DNA of 64,000 nt from a virus. Shown here in pieces: positions 28,629 through 37,086 of this stretch. The DNA lies in IMG/VR virus record IMGVR_UViG_3300009788_000095, positions 33,540-97,539 of that record; one strand, written 5' to 3'. Each line of letters begins with the position of its first letter. Positions within the stretch are counted from its first letter, which is position 1. The position numbers and the translations under genes are program-made. The notes beneath the pieces were generated by a model. It was not told the origin of the DNA. It saw only the letters and a list, made by a program, of their open reading frames with translations, and made no database searches.

Positions 28629-28908
28629 TAACGAAAACGAAATTGGTAGTTTAGGTGAATCTCAGATAACTAAGCAGGAAGAAAAAGTTATTATACCACA
28701 AAGGTTAGTAGGTAAGGATGTTGTTAACTGCCCTATAGCAGCTGCTGCAGAGTCAGTTGTACTTGTAGATTTTTGTAAAAATATATGTTCTCATTTTGTT
28801 AAATTTATTGAAGATGAGAAATATGGTAATAGGGTTGAGTGTAAATACCCTAGATTTATAAAAGTTATTAATGTTTACGGAAAAGAAAAGTCAACTACCT
28901 TTACCTAA
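28621..28908 (+). CDS. Unknown protein paired with the actin-like gene (95 aa)
   Basis: ATG at 28621 overlaps the previous gene by eight bases. Distinct features: 'NCPIAAAAESVVLVDFCKNIC' around residues 40-60 with three Cys, and a final basic beta-like segment. Its last five codons (STTFT) read into the hairpin that begins the IscB-linked region, so the true C-terminus may have been replaced by insertion of that element. Its close linkage to the actin-like gene suggests an adaptor role. Confidence 0.55.
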   Translation: MGNNENEIGSLGESQITKQEEKVIIPQRLVGKDVVNCPIAAAAESVVLVDFCKNICSHFVKFIEDEKYGNRVECKYPRFIKVINVYGKEKSTTFT

Positions 28909-28972
28909 AGGGTAGGGGCTTGAGTAGTGATGCTCAACGCAAGGGTTGATTAGGGAGCTAAAAGGAAATTTT
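28889..28972 (+). ncRNA. Candidate omega-RNA / HEARO-type structured region
   Basis: Three nested hairpins lie between the previous gene and the IscB start: CTACCTTTA/TAAAGGGTAG (about 28894-28914), TTGAG/CTCAA (about 28920-28937) and CAAC/GTTG (about 28935-28948), ending at TTAGGGAGCTAAAAGG. IscB nucleases use an RNA encoded just upstream of the gene, with the guide at its 5' end, which would fall in the end of the preceding gene. The exact ends and guide cannot be set by eye, and the RNA may extend into the N-terminal coding region of iscB. Confidence 0.45.
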
Positions 28973-30319
28973 ATGCAGAAGTTATTAGTAAAGTTAAAGA
29001 ACACACCTACGGATGCTTCACAAGTCTGTAGCTCTGTAAATTCTGTATTAAACAAAGAGGGCACTCTTAGTGTGCAGAATAAAGTACTGGCTAATAACAA
29101 TCCCGAAGTGAATCGAGTCTCTACAAACAAGACGCTCGTTAAAAGTAAAGTGTTTGTGCTTAACAAACAAGGTTTACCATTAATGCCCTGTAGTTATGCT
29201 AAGTCTAAAAGAATGGTTAAAAAGGGAGGAGCGAAAGTAGTTAAAAGATATCCCTTTACAATCCAATTAACATTTGATTGTGAAAACAAAACCCAAGATA
29301 TTACTTTAGGTATTGATACGGGTTTTGGTAACATTGGGTTTAGTGCTGTTTCAGAAAAGGAAGAATTAATTTCAGGAACTTTAAAACTCGATGGAAGAAC
29401 TAAAGAAAGATTAGATGAAAGAAGAATGTATCGAAGATGTAGAAGAAACAAATTGTGGTACAGGAAAGCAAGATTTAGTAATCGAAAGAAAAAAGAAGGA
29501 TGGTTACCTCCTTCAACCCAAAGACGGTATGATACACATTTGAATTTAATTAACGGGTTGAAAAAGATACTGCCCATCACTTTAATTACTGTTGAAGTAG
29601 CAAAGTTTGATATCCAGAAGATAGAGAATCCAGATATCCAAGGAAAAGAATACCAGCAAGGTAATTTGTACGAATATCAAAATACAAGAAGTTACTTAAT
29701 GGCTAGAGAAAAGGGTAAGTGCCAGTTATGTAGTAAAGATTTTAAAGGTCAACCAAGTCACCTACACCACTGTAAACAACGAAATGAAGCGGGTAGTAAT
29801 AGACCTGAAAACTTAGCCTTACTTCATAAAGTATGTCACACGAAGCTACACAGAAAAGGATTAAAACTATTTAAACCAAAAGAATATAAGGCCAATATAT
29901 TTATGTCTATTATAAACAAAAGGTTCTGGAAAGATGTTTCTAATTTAAAAGTTACTTACGGTAATACAACATTTGTTGATAGAAATAATTTAGAGTTAGA
30001 AAAATCTCATGTTAACGACGCTTTTGTTATTGCTAACGGTTCTAGTCAGAGAAGGTGTAAAGCGTTTAGTATACTTCAAAAGCGTAGAGCGAATCGAGCG
30101 TTGCAGTTAAATAGAAAAGGATTTAAACTTTCTATTCGTAAACAGAGATATAACTTACAGCCGCATGACTTAGTTAAAGTTAATAACCTTATTTGCACTG
30201 TTATTGGAACTCATTGCAAAGGTACTAGAGTTATGATTAATAAATTGGATAGAAAAGTTAGTGAGTCAATTAAAAATATAGAATGGAGTTTTCATTTTGG
30301 AAGTTTTACATATAATTAA
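28973..30319 (+). CDS. iscB: IscB RNA-guided nuclease (448 aa)
   Basis: IscB proteins, the ancestors of Cas9, cut DNA guided by an omega RNA. Features in order: an unusual 58-residue N-terminal extension; PLMP domain ('VFVLNKQGLPLMPCSYAKSK', 60-79); RuvC-I 'LGIDTGFG' with Asp 115; Arg-rich bridge helix (146-172); RuvC-II 'ITVEVAKFD' with Glu 208; HNH domain with zinc pair CQLC (250-253), 'HLHHCKQRN' (His 265, 266), Asn 280 and 'KVCHTKLH'; RuvC-III 'SHVNDAFVIAN' with Asp 349; and a basic C-terminal domain. All catalytic residues are kept, so activity is expected. ATG 28973 has AAAAGGA upstream; an earlier TTG at 28946 is less likely. No transposase accompanies it. Confidence 0.88.
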   Translation: MQKLLVKLKNTPTDASQVCSSVNSVLNKEGTLSVQNKVLANNNPEVNRVSTNKTLVKSKVFVLNKQGLPLMPCSYAKSKRMVKKGGAKVVKRYPFTIQLTFDCENKTQDITLGIDTGFGNIGFSAVSEKEELISGTLKLDGRTKERLDERRMYRRCRRNKLWYRKARFSNRKKKEGWLPPSTQRRYDTHLNLINGLKKILPITLITVEVAKFDIQKIENPDIQGKEYQQGNLYEYQNTRSYLMAREKGKCQLCSKDFKGQPSHLHHCKQRNEAGSNRPENLALLHKVCHTKLHRKGLKLFKPKEYKANIFMSIINKRFWKDVSNLKVTYGNTTFVDRNNLELEKSHVNDAFVIANGSSQRRCKAFSILQKRRANRALQLNRKGFKLSIRKQRYNLQPHDLVKVNNLICTVIGTHCKGTRVMINKLDRKVSESIKNIEWSFHFGSFTYN

Positions 30320-30327
30320 AAAGGAGA

Positions 30328-30717
30328 GTGACAGTTTCTCTGTTGCTTAAAGGCGACAGTTTCCTTGTCGAAAAGGTTATGATCGATCAAAACTTAGAAA
30401 GTATCACTTCTACGGTAGCTACTTTTATTGATCATTGGTGGGCATGGCTAGTACCTGTTGTAATAATGTTTATATTAAGGAGATACATATCTAATTTATG
30501 GTATCGTATCGTAATGAAATTAAGCGAGGCTCCTTATGCGAGTATAGGTAATGTGATTCAATTTCAGGAGAACGGTACAAAATGGAAAATAGTAGGATTT
30601 ACGCGACACAGCGTTTATCTTAAGAACGCAGAGAAAGAGAAGAATGGTAACCTTGCTTTAATGCGCGTTCCTATAGACAAGTACTATAATAGTATATTTA
30701 TTTATAAGAAGGTATAG
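30328..30717 (+). CDS. Small membrane protein resembling an MscS fragment (129 aa)
   Basis: GTG at 30328 gives 129 residues; ATG at 30379 (112 residues) is also possible. One membrane helix (about 40-58, WAWLVPVVIMFILRRYI) is followed by 'LSEAPYASIGNVIQFQENGTKWKIVGFTRHSVYLKNAEKE...LMRVPIDKYYNSI'. This recalls the membrane exit and beta domain of MscS-type channels (ExPY..GD.I...G..G.V..I..R.T.L...d.....IPN). Three-transmembrane channel core is missing, so it may be an oligomeric relative with another function. Starts nine bases after iscB. Confidence 0.5.
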   Translation: MTVSLLLKGDSFLVEKVMIDQNLESITSTVATFIDHWWAWLVPVVIMFILRRYISNLWYRIVMKLSEAPYASIGNVIQFQENGTKWKIVGFTRHSVYLKNAEKEKNGNLALMRVPIDKYYNSIFIYKKV

Positions 30718-30720
30718 CTT

Positions 30721-31746
30721 ATGGGTGAGTTAAGGAATAAGTATAGAGATATGGAGACGGGGCAGTTTGATAGTGTATTAAAGCCGGAGGACGAGGCTTA
30801 CATTATTAATAATTATTTAAACATGACGGACGCAGAGATGGCTACTCAGTTAAAAGTAAACATGCAAGTAATCCAGAATTTTAGAAGTAAAAAGGGTTTA
30901 ATGAAAATGTCTTATTCTTATGAGAGCGCTTTTGGTGGGGTAATGAAAGATGTCGAGAATAACCCACAGGATAAAATGAAAGAGAAAATAGAAAAAAGTG
31001 AAGGCGGGGGTATTAAGCAGGGTAAAGGTAAGGAAAAACAAAAAAAGAAAAATGTCTCTGAGTTTTCTTACGAAGATGAAAAAAAAGCATTAAGAAAGTA
31101 CTTATCTTTAGATATCAAAAAGTTAATTCCGTCTCAGTATTTAAAAGATATAGGCACACAAGATGAATTTGTAGATAAGTTTATAATTCTTAGAAAGAGT
31201 TTTAACGATGGTGAGTGGAGGGATTTTATTGCTCATTGGATGAGATATATGAAGGAGCATCAATATGATTTTAATGTAGCTGAAGACTTTGATGATTTAT
31301 CAGGATTGATAAGGGAATTAATTATTCAATCAAATATATTTGATAGAAATAAAAATGCGCGTACTAGTGATGCGTTTTTTTCAATATATATGAAGCAGTT
31401 TAATGAGTCTGTAAGTAGACAGAAACGATACCAGGATAATTTAAAACTTTCCAGGAAATCTAGAAAAAGTGAAAAGGATTATGATAAAGAATCTTTTGTT
31501 GAAATAGTAGCTATGTTTGATAATGAGGAGACACGTAAAGTGATGGCTCAGGCAGATAAAGAGGATAATGTTGAGTTACTTAATTATATGGACAAAATAA
31601 GAAAAAAAATGAGAGAGGAGGTTCCGGAAGGTACTGAAATTGACGGACAGGAATCTTCTTTGCTAATGGGTATAAGCGAAGAAAAAGTTCAAGATATAGT
31701 AGATAAAGGTATTGATGTCTTAGAGAAGGAGAAGATTGAAAAATGA
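30721..31746 (+). CDS. Putative small terminase subunit or TerL-linked protein (341 aa)
   Basis: ATG at 30721. N-terminal 60 residues fit a helix-turn-helix ('DEAYIINNYLNMTDAEMATQ' then 'NMQVIQNFRSKKGLMKMSY'), as expected for DNA recognition by a small terminase. A Lys/Gly-rich linker and a long helical domain with heptads follow. Its stop overlaps terL (ATGA). It is longer than most TerS proteins, so it may have an added domain. The assignment is from position and HTH. Confidence 0.55.
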   Translation: MGELRNKYRDMETGQFDSVLKPEDEAYIINNYLNMTDAEMATQLKVNMQVIQNFRSKKGLMKMSYSYESAFGGVMKDVENNPQDKMKEKIEKSEGGGIKQGKGKEKQKKKNVSEFSYEDEKKALRKYLSLDIKKLIPSQYLKDIGTQDEFVDKFIILRKSFNDGEWRDFIAHWMRYMKEHQYDFNVAEDFDDLSGLIRELIIQSNIFDRNKNARTSDAFFSIYMKQFNESVSRQKRYQDNLKLSRKSRKSEKDYDKESFVEIVAMFDNEETRKVMAQADKEDNVELLNYMDKIRKKMREEVPEGTEIDGQESSLLMGISEEKVQDIVDKGIDVLEKEKIEK

Positions 31747-33581
31747 TGGGTGAGAGGAAGGGTTTATCTGAGTCTGAAATAAGGATGATTAAATATTTTC
31801 GTATACGTCCTGACAGGGCTGCGGAAATGTTATTAGGTATTGATTTTTTACCTTTTCAAAGATTACTTATTTTTATAGGTTGGTACTTTCCTTTTGTTTT
31901 AAATATACTGACTAGAGGTGCTGGTAAGACTTTTATGTTAGCTACTTTAGCATTACTCAGGGCTATGCTGTATTCTAATCAGAAGGTTGGGTTACTGGCG
32001 GCTTCCTTTAGACAATCAAAGCTACTTTTCGCTGAAATTTATAGGATATATATGAAGTCTGCGCTTTTACAAGGTATGGCGGAGAAGCCTCCTGTACGTG
32101 GTACGGATCTATGCTATTTTAATCTTAAAAATGGATCTGAAATTCAGGCATTACCTTTGGGTGATGGTGAGAAAATTAGAGGAGCGCGTTTTTACTATAT
32201 AGTACTGGATGAGTTAGCTCAAATTCCGGAAATTATCCTTAATATTGTTATAATAGGTATGACAGCAACAAAGCAGGACCCTATTAAAAGCGCAAGAATG
32301 GAGGCTTTGAAAAAGAGATTAAAAAAGGAGGGGAAAGTACCTTCTAGGAGTATACAGCTGGTTTCAGAATTAACTAAGAATTATCTAATAGGTGCTTCTA
32401 CAGCTTATTACCAATTTAATCATCTTTTTAAAATGCTAAAAAATTATATAAGGGTTATAAAGGATAAAGTCATAGCTGAAAATGGTATGGATTTATGGAA
32501 GCTGTATGCAGTATACAAGTTATCGTATAAGATGATACCTGAGGGATTCATGTCTATAGAATCGATAATGATGGCTAAGGAAAAAATGTCGAGCATGCAG
32601 TTTAACATGGAATATAATTGTTTATTTCCTGCGGAGAGTGGGGGTTTTTTTCCGGCTCAGATTGTAATGAATGCTTATACACATAATGGACAGATACATT
32701 TTGAGCTTGCAGGGGATGGTAACGCTGCATATATACTTTTTTGTGACCCGGCAAGAACTAGTGACAACTGTACTTTTTCTATTAATAAAATATTATCTAC
32801 TACAGAAGCTACCCGGTATGCGTGTGTTTGTGTAGAGGTACTTCAGGGTAGAAAGTTCCAAGAGGCTATGGAAAGGATTAGGGATATATGCCGTAGGTTT
32901 AATATTGTTAGAATCGCTATGGATCAGGGCGGTGGTGGATTAGCTATAAAAGATCTATTAAATGATCTTGATAAATGTCCGGAAGGTGAAGAATTAATTT
33001 GGGATTTTGAAGATCCGGCCTCTTACTTAGATGAGGAGATGCAGTTTAAAAAACCTGGATTACATATCTTGCATTTAGTTAATTTTAACCCTGCTTATTT
33101 GACGGAAGCTAATCATGGCTTATTATCCTCTTTAGAAAGAAAAGAATATGTATTTCCTACACCGTTAGGTACAGAGGATTTGATGAATAAAGGTGAGAAG
33201 GAAGCAGAGCAATTAGAAAATGTAGAGACAGAGATGCTTGTCGCTAAAAATGAGATGATAAACATTGTATTAACTAGAACACCAAAGGGATCTCCTCACT
33301 GGGATACACCAGCGAAAGGACAAAGAAAAGATAGATATACTGCTATTATGGGAGGCTGTAAAGAATGTAAAGATTTTATTAAGCCTGAAAATAGTGAAGA
33401 AGTAACTATAGATTTACCAACGGGAGGTTGGGCAGGTAAAGCAAGTTTGAGTACAAAGAAGGAGTTAGGTGTCGGAGCTGCTGATCTTACCCAAGGAGGA
33501 ATTAAGTTTTCAGAAGCAGCAGAGAGAAGAAAAAGATTAGTTTATGCTAAAAAATTATCAGAGATAGCTGAGTTAAATTAA
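31743..33581 (+). CDS. terL: Terminase large subunit (612 aa)
   Basis: The packaging motor: ATPase domain with Walker A 'TRGAGKT' (57-63) and Walker B 'YIVLDELAQIP' with Asp 156 and Glu 157, and a RuvC-type nuclease domain with 'ILFCDPARTS' (Asp 335) and 'RIAMDQGGGG' (Asp 394). 'LTRGAGKTFMLATLALLRAM' and the 'LAASFRQSKLLFAEI' coupling segment are typical. Length suits terminases of phages with headful or cos packaging. Located just before the portal gene, the usual order. Confidence 0.92.
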   Translation: MMGERKGLSESEIRMIKYFRIRPDRAAEMLLGIDFLPFQRLLIFIGWYFPFVLNILTRGAGKTFMLATLALLRAMLYSNQKVGLLAASFRQSKLLFAEIYRIYMKSALLQGMAEKPPVRGTDLCYFNLKNGSEIQALPLGDGEKIRGARFYYIVLDELAQIPEIILNIVIIGMTATKQDPIKSARMEALKKRLKKEGKVPSRSIQLVSELTKNYLIGASTAYYQFNHLFKMLKNYIRVIKDKVIAENGMDLWKLYAVYKLSYKMIPEGFMSIESIMMAKEKMSSMQFNMEYNCLFPAESGGFFPAQIVMNAYTHNGQIHFELAGDGNAAYILFCDPARTSDNCTFSINKILSTTEATRYACVCVEVLQGRKFQEAMERIRDICRRFNIVRIAMDQGGGGLAIKDLLNDLDKCPEGEELIWDFEDPASYLDEEMQFKKPGLHILHLVNFNPAYLTEANHGLLSSLERKEYVFPTPLGTEDLMNKGEKEAEQLENVETEMLVAKNEMINIVLTRTPKGSPHWDTPAKGQRKDRYTAIMGGCKECKDFIKPENSEEVTIDLPTGGWAGKASLSTKKELGVGAADLTQGGIKFSEAAERRKRLVYAKKLSEIAELN

Positions 33582-33591
33582 AGGAGCGGGT

Positions 33592-35730
33592 ATGGTAAAA
33601 AACGGTAAGGATACTGGAGTTGCCCAAAAACATAAAACGGGGACTAAAATTGATTATGATAAGGGGGAAGTGTCTGTAGAACTTCCTTATTTAGAAAGAC
33701 ATGATCAAGCTTCGTACCATAGAGCTGATGACTACGAGACAGAGATAGGTGGAGGTTCTTCAACTTTTCGTAAAAGGGCGTATTCGAATATCAAGTCTAA
33801 AATAAGTCAGGCTCAGGATTATTATATAAAAGATTCTTTAGCAAGAAGGTTTATTGAGTTGATGGCTCAATTTTCAGCTACTTCAGTACAGTTAAAAGGC
33901 GCACAAAAGTACAAAGTTTTTTTTAATCAATGGATGAAGGTTGTAGGCATGCCTACTATTTTAAAAAAGATATTTAAAGAATTTTATAGAAGTTCAAATG
34001 TGCATACAATTAAATGTACCCTTCCTTTTAAAGGCAAATTTAAAAAAGGAGAGAAATTAGATATAGATATCCTGAAGGGTTTTAAGACTGACGGACGGTT
34101 AGGTAATTTTGATAATGCTAAGTATAAGATCGATTTAGCTAGATATATAAGAGGTGGTGAATCAACAGATATAGCGGCTAGAAAATTAAATTGGTCTAAT
34201 AAGATGATCCCCTGGCGGTATACAGTTTTAAACCCTTTGCAAATTGAAAAATATGGAGATTCTACTTTTAGGTTAGAAGAAACATACTGGACCCCGAGTA
34301 GCTCACTAAGGCATTTAATATTAGAGATTGAGGCTGATAAAGGAAAAGCCAGAAGAAAAAAATTAGAGCCTATTATTAAATCTATTCCTGCTATGTTATA
34401 CCAACAGTTAAAAGATGGTAAATCAAAAATAGAATTATTCCCTCATTTTTATTCTCCAATATATAGACTAAAAGATGATTATGAGAGCGATGGTGAGCCT
34501 TTGATGACTCCTATCTTTGATCATCTCTTTAGAAAGAACCAAATGAGAGAAGCTGATATTCGAGTTATTAATTCTGTGATTAATAAAATATTATTAATAA
34601 GGGTAGGTAGTGACAAATTTCCAGCTAAGAAAAAACAGTTGGAGGCTATCTCTGCTATATTTCAAGAGCCTTCACATGTTCTTGAATTAATATGGAATCA
34701 TTGTATTGATGTTAAGTGGGTTGATGTTCAGACAGAGTTCTTAAATGACGATAAATATAATTCTGTAGATAAAGACATCAAAGAGGGATTCGGGGTAACA
34801 GAAGTTTTATTAGGCACAGCAAAAGATAATAAAGGAAATCCTTTTGTATCGTTAAGAGGGTTAGTTGAAAATATGGCTGACGGTCAGGAATCTGTTTCTG
34901 AATGGTTACAAGAGGAGTTTGAAGATATAGGCGATACTTTACAGCTGGACACTGTTCCAGAGCCGCATTTAACGACTATTAATCTTGAGGATAAGGTTAA
35001 TCTTTTTAAGATATACCAAGGTATGGTAGATAGAGGTATTTTATCTAATGAAACAGTTTGTGAGCTTATGGGAGAGGACTGGAGAAGAAATCTTGCACAA
35101 ATTAAAAAAGAGTCTAAACAGAGAGAAGAAGGCATATTGCCTTTGATGGGGTCACCTTATCAGAAAGGAACTGAGTCTCCTTCAACAGTAGCGCCTGGTG
35201 ATAAAGTTCCAGGAGATCCTAATGTACCTACAGGAGTAAAGCCTAAGTCAGAAATCACACCACAAGAGAGAAGAGGGTCTCAAGGAAAACCGGTAGGTAA
35301 ACAAGGTCCTTTACAGACTCCGCGAAAAAGTCCTCGTATGAAAGCAGCAGCGGAAGCAGCAGTATTAGACGGGAGTGATGTTTTAACTGCTGATGAATTG
35401 ATAGGGTATGCTAATCAGGCAGTTAAGAAATTGTACGACAGCTATAATACAGGCGGAAAAGATTTTAAAGCTATATACAACGATGTAGCGCTTGATTTAT
35501 ATAAAATACCTTCAAAGGATATAGCTTTTTTTATTAGCAATGGCGGATATAAAATTAATGGAGAAATTGATTTAAATTCTGATTTGTATAAAAATGTAGT
35601 GTCGGATATTAGGGGTATGGCCAGTACTTATATCTCTAAGTGGAAAAGAAATAACGTAGGTAAAAATATGTCGCCAGATGTTTCTCTAAGTATATTAGCT
35701 GATTCTTGGGCTGCATGTGTACCTGTTTAA
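33592..35730 (+). CDS. Portal protein (712 aa)
   Basis: ATG at 33592 with AAAGGAG upstream, directly after terL, where the dodecameric portal is expected. The central region has the portal alternation of helices and strands ('DSLARRFIELMAQFSATSVQLKG', 'INKILLIRVGSDKFPAKKKQ', 'EGFGVTEVLLG'), including the long helices of the stem and wing. The C-terminal 170 residues carry a Pro/Gly/Lys linker and an extra helical domain, so it is larger than usual portals. Assignment from context and style; no single invariant motif proves it. Confidence 0.75.
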   Translation: MVKNGKDTGVAQKHKTGTKIDYDKGEVSVELPYLERHDQASYHRADDYETEIGGGSSTFRKRAYSNIKSKISQAQDYYIKDSLARRFIELMAQFSATSVQLKGAQKYKVFFNQWMKVVGMPTILKKIFKEFYRSSNVHTIKCTLPFKGKFKKGEKLDIDILKGFKTDGRLGNFDNAKYKIDLARYIRGGESTDIAARKLNWSNKMIPWRYTVLNPLQIEKYGDSTFRLEETYWTPSSSLRHLILEIEADKGKARRKKLEPIIKSIPAMLYQQLKDGKSKIELFPHFYSPIYRLKDDYESDGEPLMTPIFDHLFRKNQMREADIRVINSVINKILLIRVGSDKFPAKKKQLEAISAIFQEPSHVLELIWNHCIDVKWVDVQTEFLNDDKYNSVDKDIKEGFGVTEVLLGTAKDNKGNPFVSLRGLVENMADGQESVSEWLQEEFEDIGDTLQLDTVPEPHLTTINLEDKVNLFKIYQGMVDRGILSNETVCELMGEDWRRNLAQIKKESKQREEGILPLMGSPYQKGTESPSTVAPGDKVPGDPNVPTGVKPKSEITPQERRGSQGKPVGKQGPLQTPRKSPRMKAAAEAAVLDGSDVLTADELIGYANQAVKKLYDSYNTGGKDFKAIYNDVALDLYKIPSKDIAFFISNGGYKINGEIDLNSDLYKNVVSDIRGMASTYISKWKRNNVGKNMSPDVSLSILADSWAACVPV

Positions 35731-35734
35731 AAAT

Positions 35735-35787
35735 TGTTGATAAACTGTTGATAAACTATAGACAAATTCTGTTTTATAGTGTATAAT
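35735..35787 (+). promoter_or_regulatory. Promoter with tandem 12-bp operator-like repeats
   Basis: TAGACA (35759-35764), 17-bp spacer, TATAAT (35782-35787). Immediately upstream, TGTTGATAAACT occurs twice in direct repeat with an 11-bp period (35735-35746 and 35746-35757), one helical turn apart, so a protein could bind both on one face. Its complement (AGTTTATCAACA) contains TTATCAACA, one base off the DnaA box. Transcription would start near 35794, before the gene at 35839. Confidence 0.7.
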
Positions 35788-35838
35788 TGTTTATAGAGAG
35801 AGACAGTACGGCGGAAATAAATAAAAAGGAGAGGATAT

Positions 35839-36027
35839 ATGCAAGCACGATGTATGAGATGTAAAGATAATAGGGATATGAAAGATGTTCAAATTGTTAA
35901 AACAAAAAGAGGCGGTTTTATGGCTAAAGGAAAATGCATTCAGTGTGAGTGTGGGATGTGTAAAATTATGTCAAAAGACCAAGCCTCTCAACTAGCGACT
36001 GAACTTAGTATTCAGTTACCAGCATAA
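35839..36027 (+). CDS. DUF5679-like zinc-ribbon protein (62 aa)
   Basis: ATG at 35839 with AAAAGGAGAG. 'CMRCKDNRDMKDVQIVKTKRGGFMAKGKCIQCECGMCKI' has two C-x2-C pairs (CMRC, CIQC) with the Arg/Met/Gly features of small DUF5679 zinc ribbons. Probably a single-zinc adaptor; function unknown. Has its own promoter. Confidence 0.65.
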   Translation: MQARCMRCKDNRDMKDVQIVKTKRGGFMAKGKCIQCECGMCKIMSKDQASQLATELSIQLPA

Positions 36028-36059
36028 AAAGTAAATAATTAAAAAAAAGGAGAAGGCTG

Positions 36060-36539
36060 ATGAAAAAGTTAATTTTTATTTTGATTGTATTAAGTGTGTT
36101 TTTTATGTTTGCTGAGGATTTACTAATTGAAAGGTTACATACACCTGTATGGAAAACTGTTAATGATAGTAAAGGCTTTAATCGTTTAATCGATATTGCT
36201 CTTCCCGGTGAGAAATACTCTATTGTTGAAGAAAAGGTGTCTTGGTATTTTGTGGAGATTCTTACACTGTCTAAACATGTAGGTATTAAGTGTTGGGTAT
36301 GGGCGGGTAAAAAAGATAAACCTATAGTAGTTAAAAAGGACGGTAAATTTTATATTGGGCAAAAAGGTGTTACTGCACGTAGTAGGCCTGTAACAGTAAA
36401 AAGTACTGAATTAGGTAAACATATACTCAACGGTTCGGAAATCAAGATTATAAAGAAGAAAGTATTAAAAGTTAAAGTTAAATTATGTGATGGAAATGAA
36501 GGCTGGGTATTTATAGCTAATGGTAAAATAATTCAATAG
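36060..36539 (+). CDS. Secreted SH3-like protein (159 aa)
   Basis: ATG at 36060, AAAGGAG upstream. A signal peptide (residues 1-18, basic then hydrophobic LIFILIVLSVFFMF, cut near A18/E19) precedes two bacterial SH3-type repeats. The second shows 'GQKGVTARSRPVTVKSTELG' and 'DGNEGWVFIANGK'. Secreted SH3 proteins bind cell-wall peptides. Here, between portal and head genes, it may be a virion- or envelope-linked factor. Function inferred. Confidence 0.65.
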   Translation: MKKLIFILIVLSVFFMFAEDLLIERLHTPVWKTVNDSKGFNRLIDIALPGEKYSIVEEKVSWYFVEILTLSKHVGIKCWVWAGKKDKPIVVKKDGKFYIGQKGVTARSRPVTVKSTELGKHILNGSEIKIIKKKVLKVKVKLCDGNEGWVFIANGKIIQ

Positions 36540-36549
36540 GGAGGCATCT

Positions 36550-37086
36550 ATGCCAGTGGGACCTTATCCTACATTTGATGTTTGTGTAGCAGCTCAACAA
36601 AAAAAAGGTAAGTCTAAAAAGTCTGCGCAAGCTATTTGCGGAGCAATAGAGCAAAGGACTAAGAAAGGAAAGGAAACCGGTTCTTTTACTGAAGCTAAAA
36701 TAGTTTATGATTTGGTGAAGGCTGAAGTAGGTATAGATAGTTCTGCAGTATGGAAGCCTGCACGGAAGAATGATCTTCCAGATGCAGCATTTGCATATGT
36801 TGAATCAGGAAAAAAGGAAAAGATAAATGGTAAGACACTTACTAAGCCAAGGAGTAAAAGACATTTACCGCATCACACTTTTGCAGTAAAAACAGGAAGT
36901 GAAAGTGATACAATAGATAAACCTCATCTTAGAAATGCGTTAGCTCGTGTTTCTCAGACAGGCATAGGCATATCACCAACGGCTAAAGTTAGTGCTGAAC
37001 GTCATTTAAGAAGACATGCTAATGCTTTGAAAATAGGTGAAGGTGACGACAAGAAAGTACAAAAATTAAAAAATAAGGATAAGTAA
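36550..37086 (+). CDS. Unknown head-region protein (178 aa)
   Basis: ATG at 36550 with AGGGAGG. The N-terminal segment is 'GPYPTFDVCVAAQQKKGKSKKSAQAICGAIEQR'. The C-terminal region is 'LPDAAFAYVESGKKEKINGKTLTKPRSKRHLPHH ... LRNALARVSQTG', a domain often found on its own or fused to portal or protease proteins in phages. Highly basic. Probably an internal head or assembly factor. Confidence 0.6.
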   Translation: MPVGPYPTFDVCVAAQQKKGKSKKSAQAICGAIEQRTKKGKETGSFTEAKIVYDLVKAEVGIDSSAVWKPARKNDLPDAAFAYVESGKKEKINGKTLTKPRSKRHLPHHTFAVKTGSESDTIDKPHLRNALARVSQTGIGISPTAKVSAERHLRRHANALKIGEGDDKKVQKLKNKDK

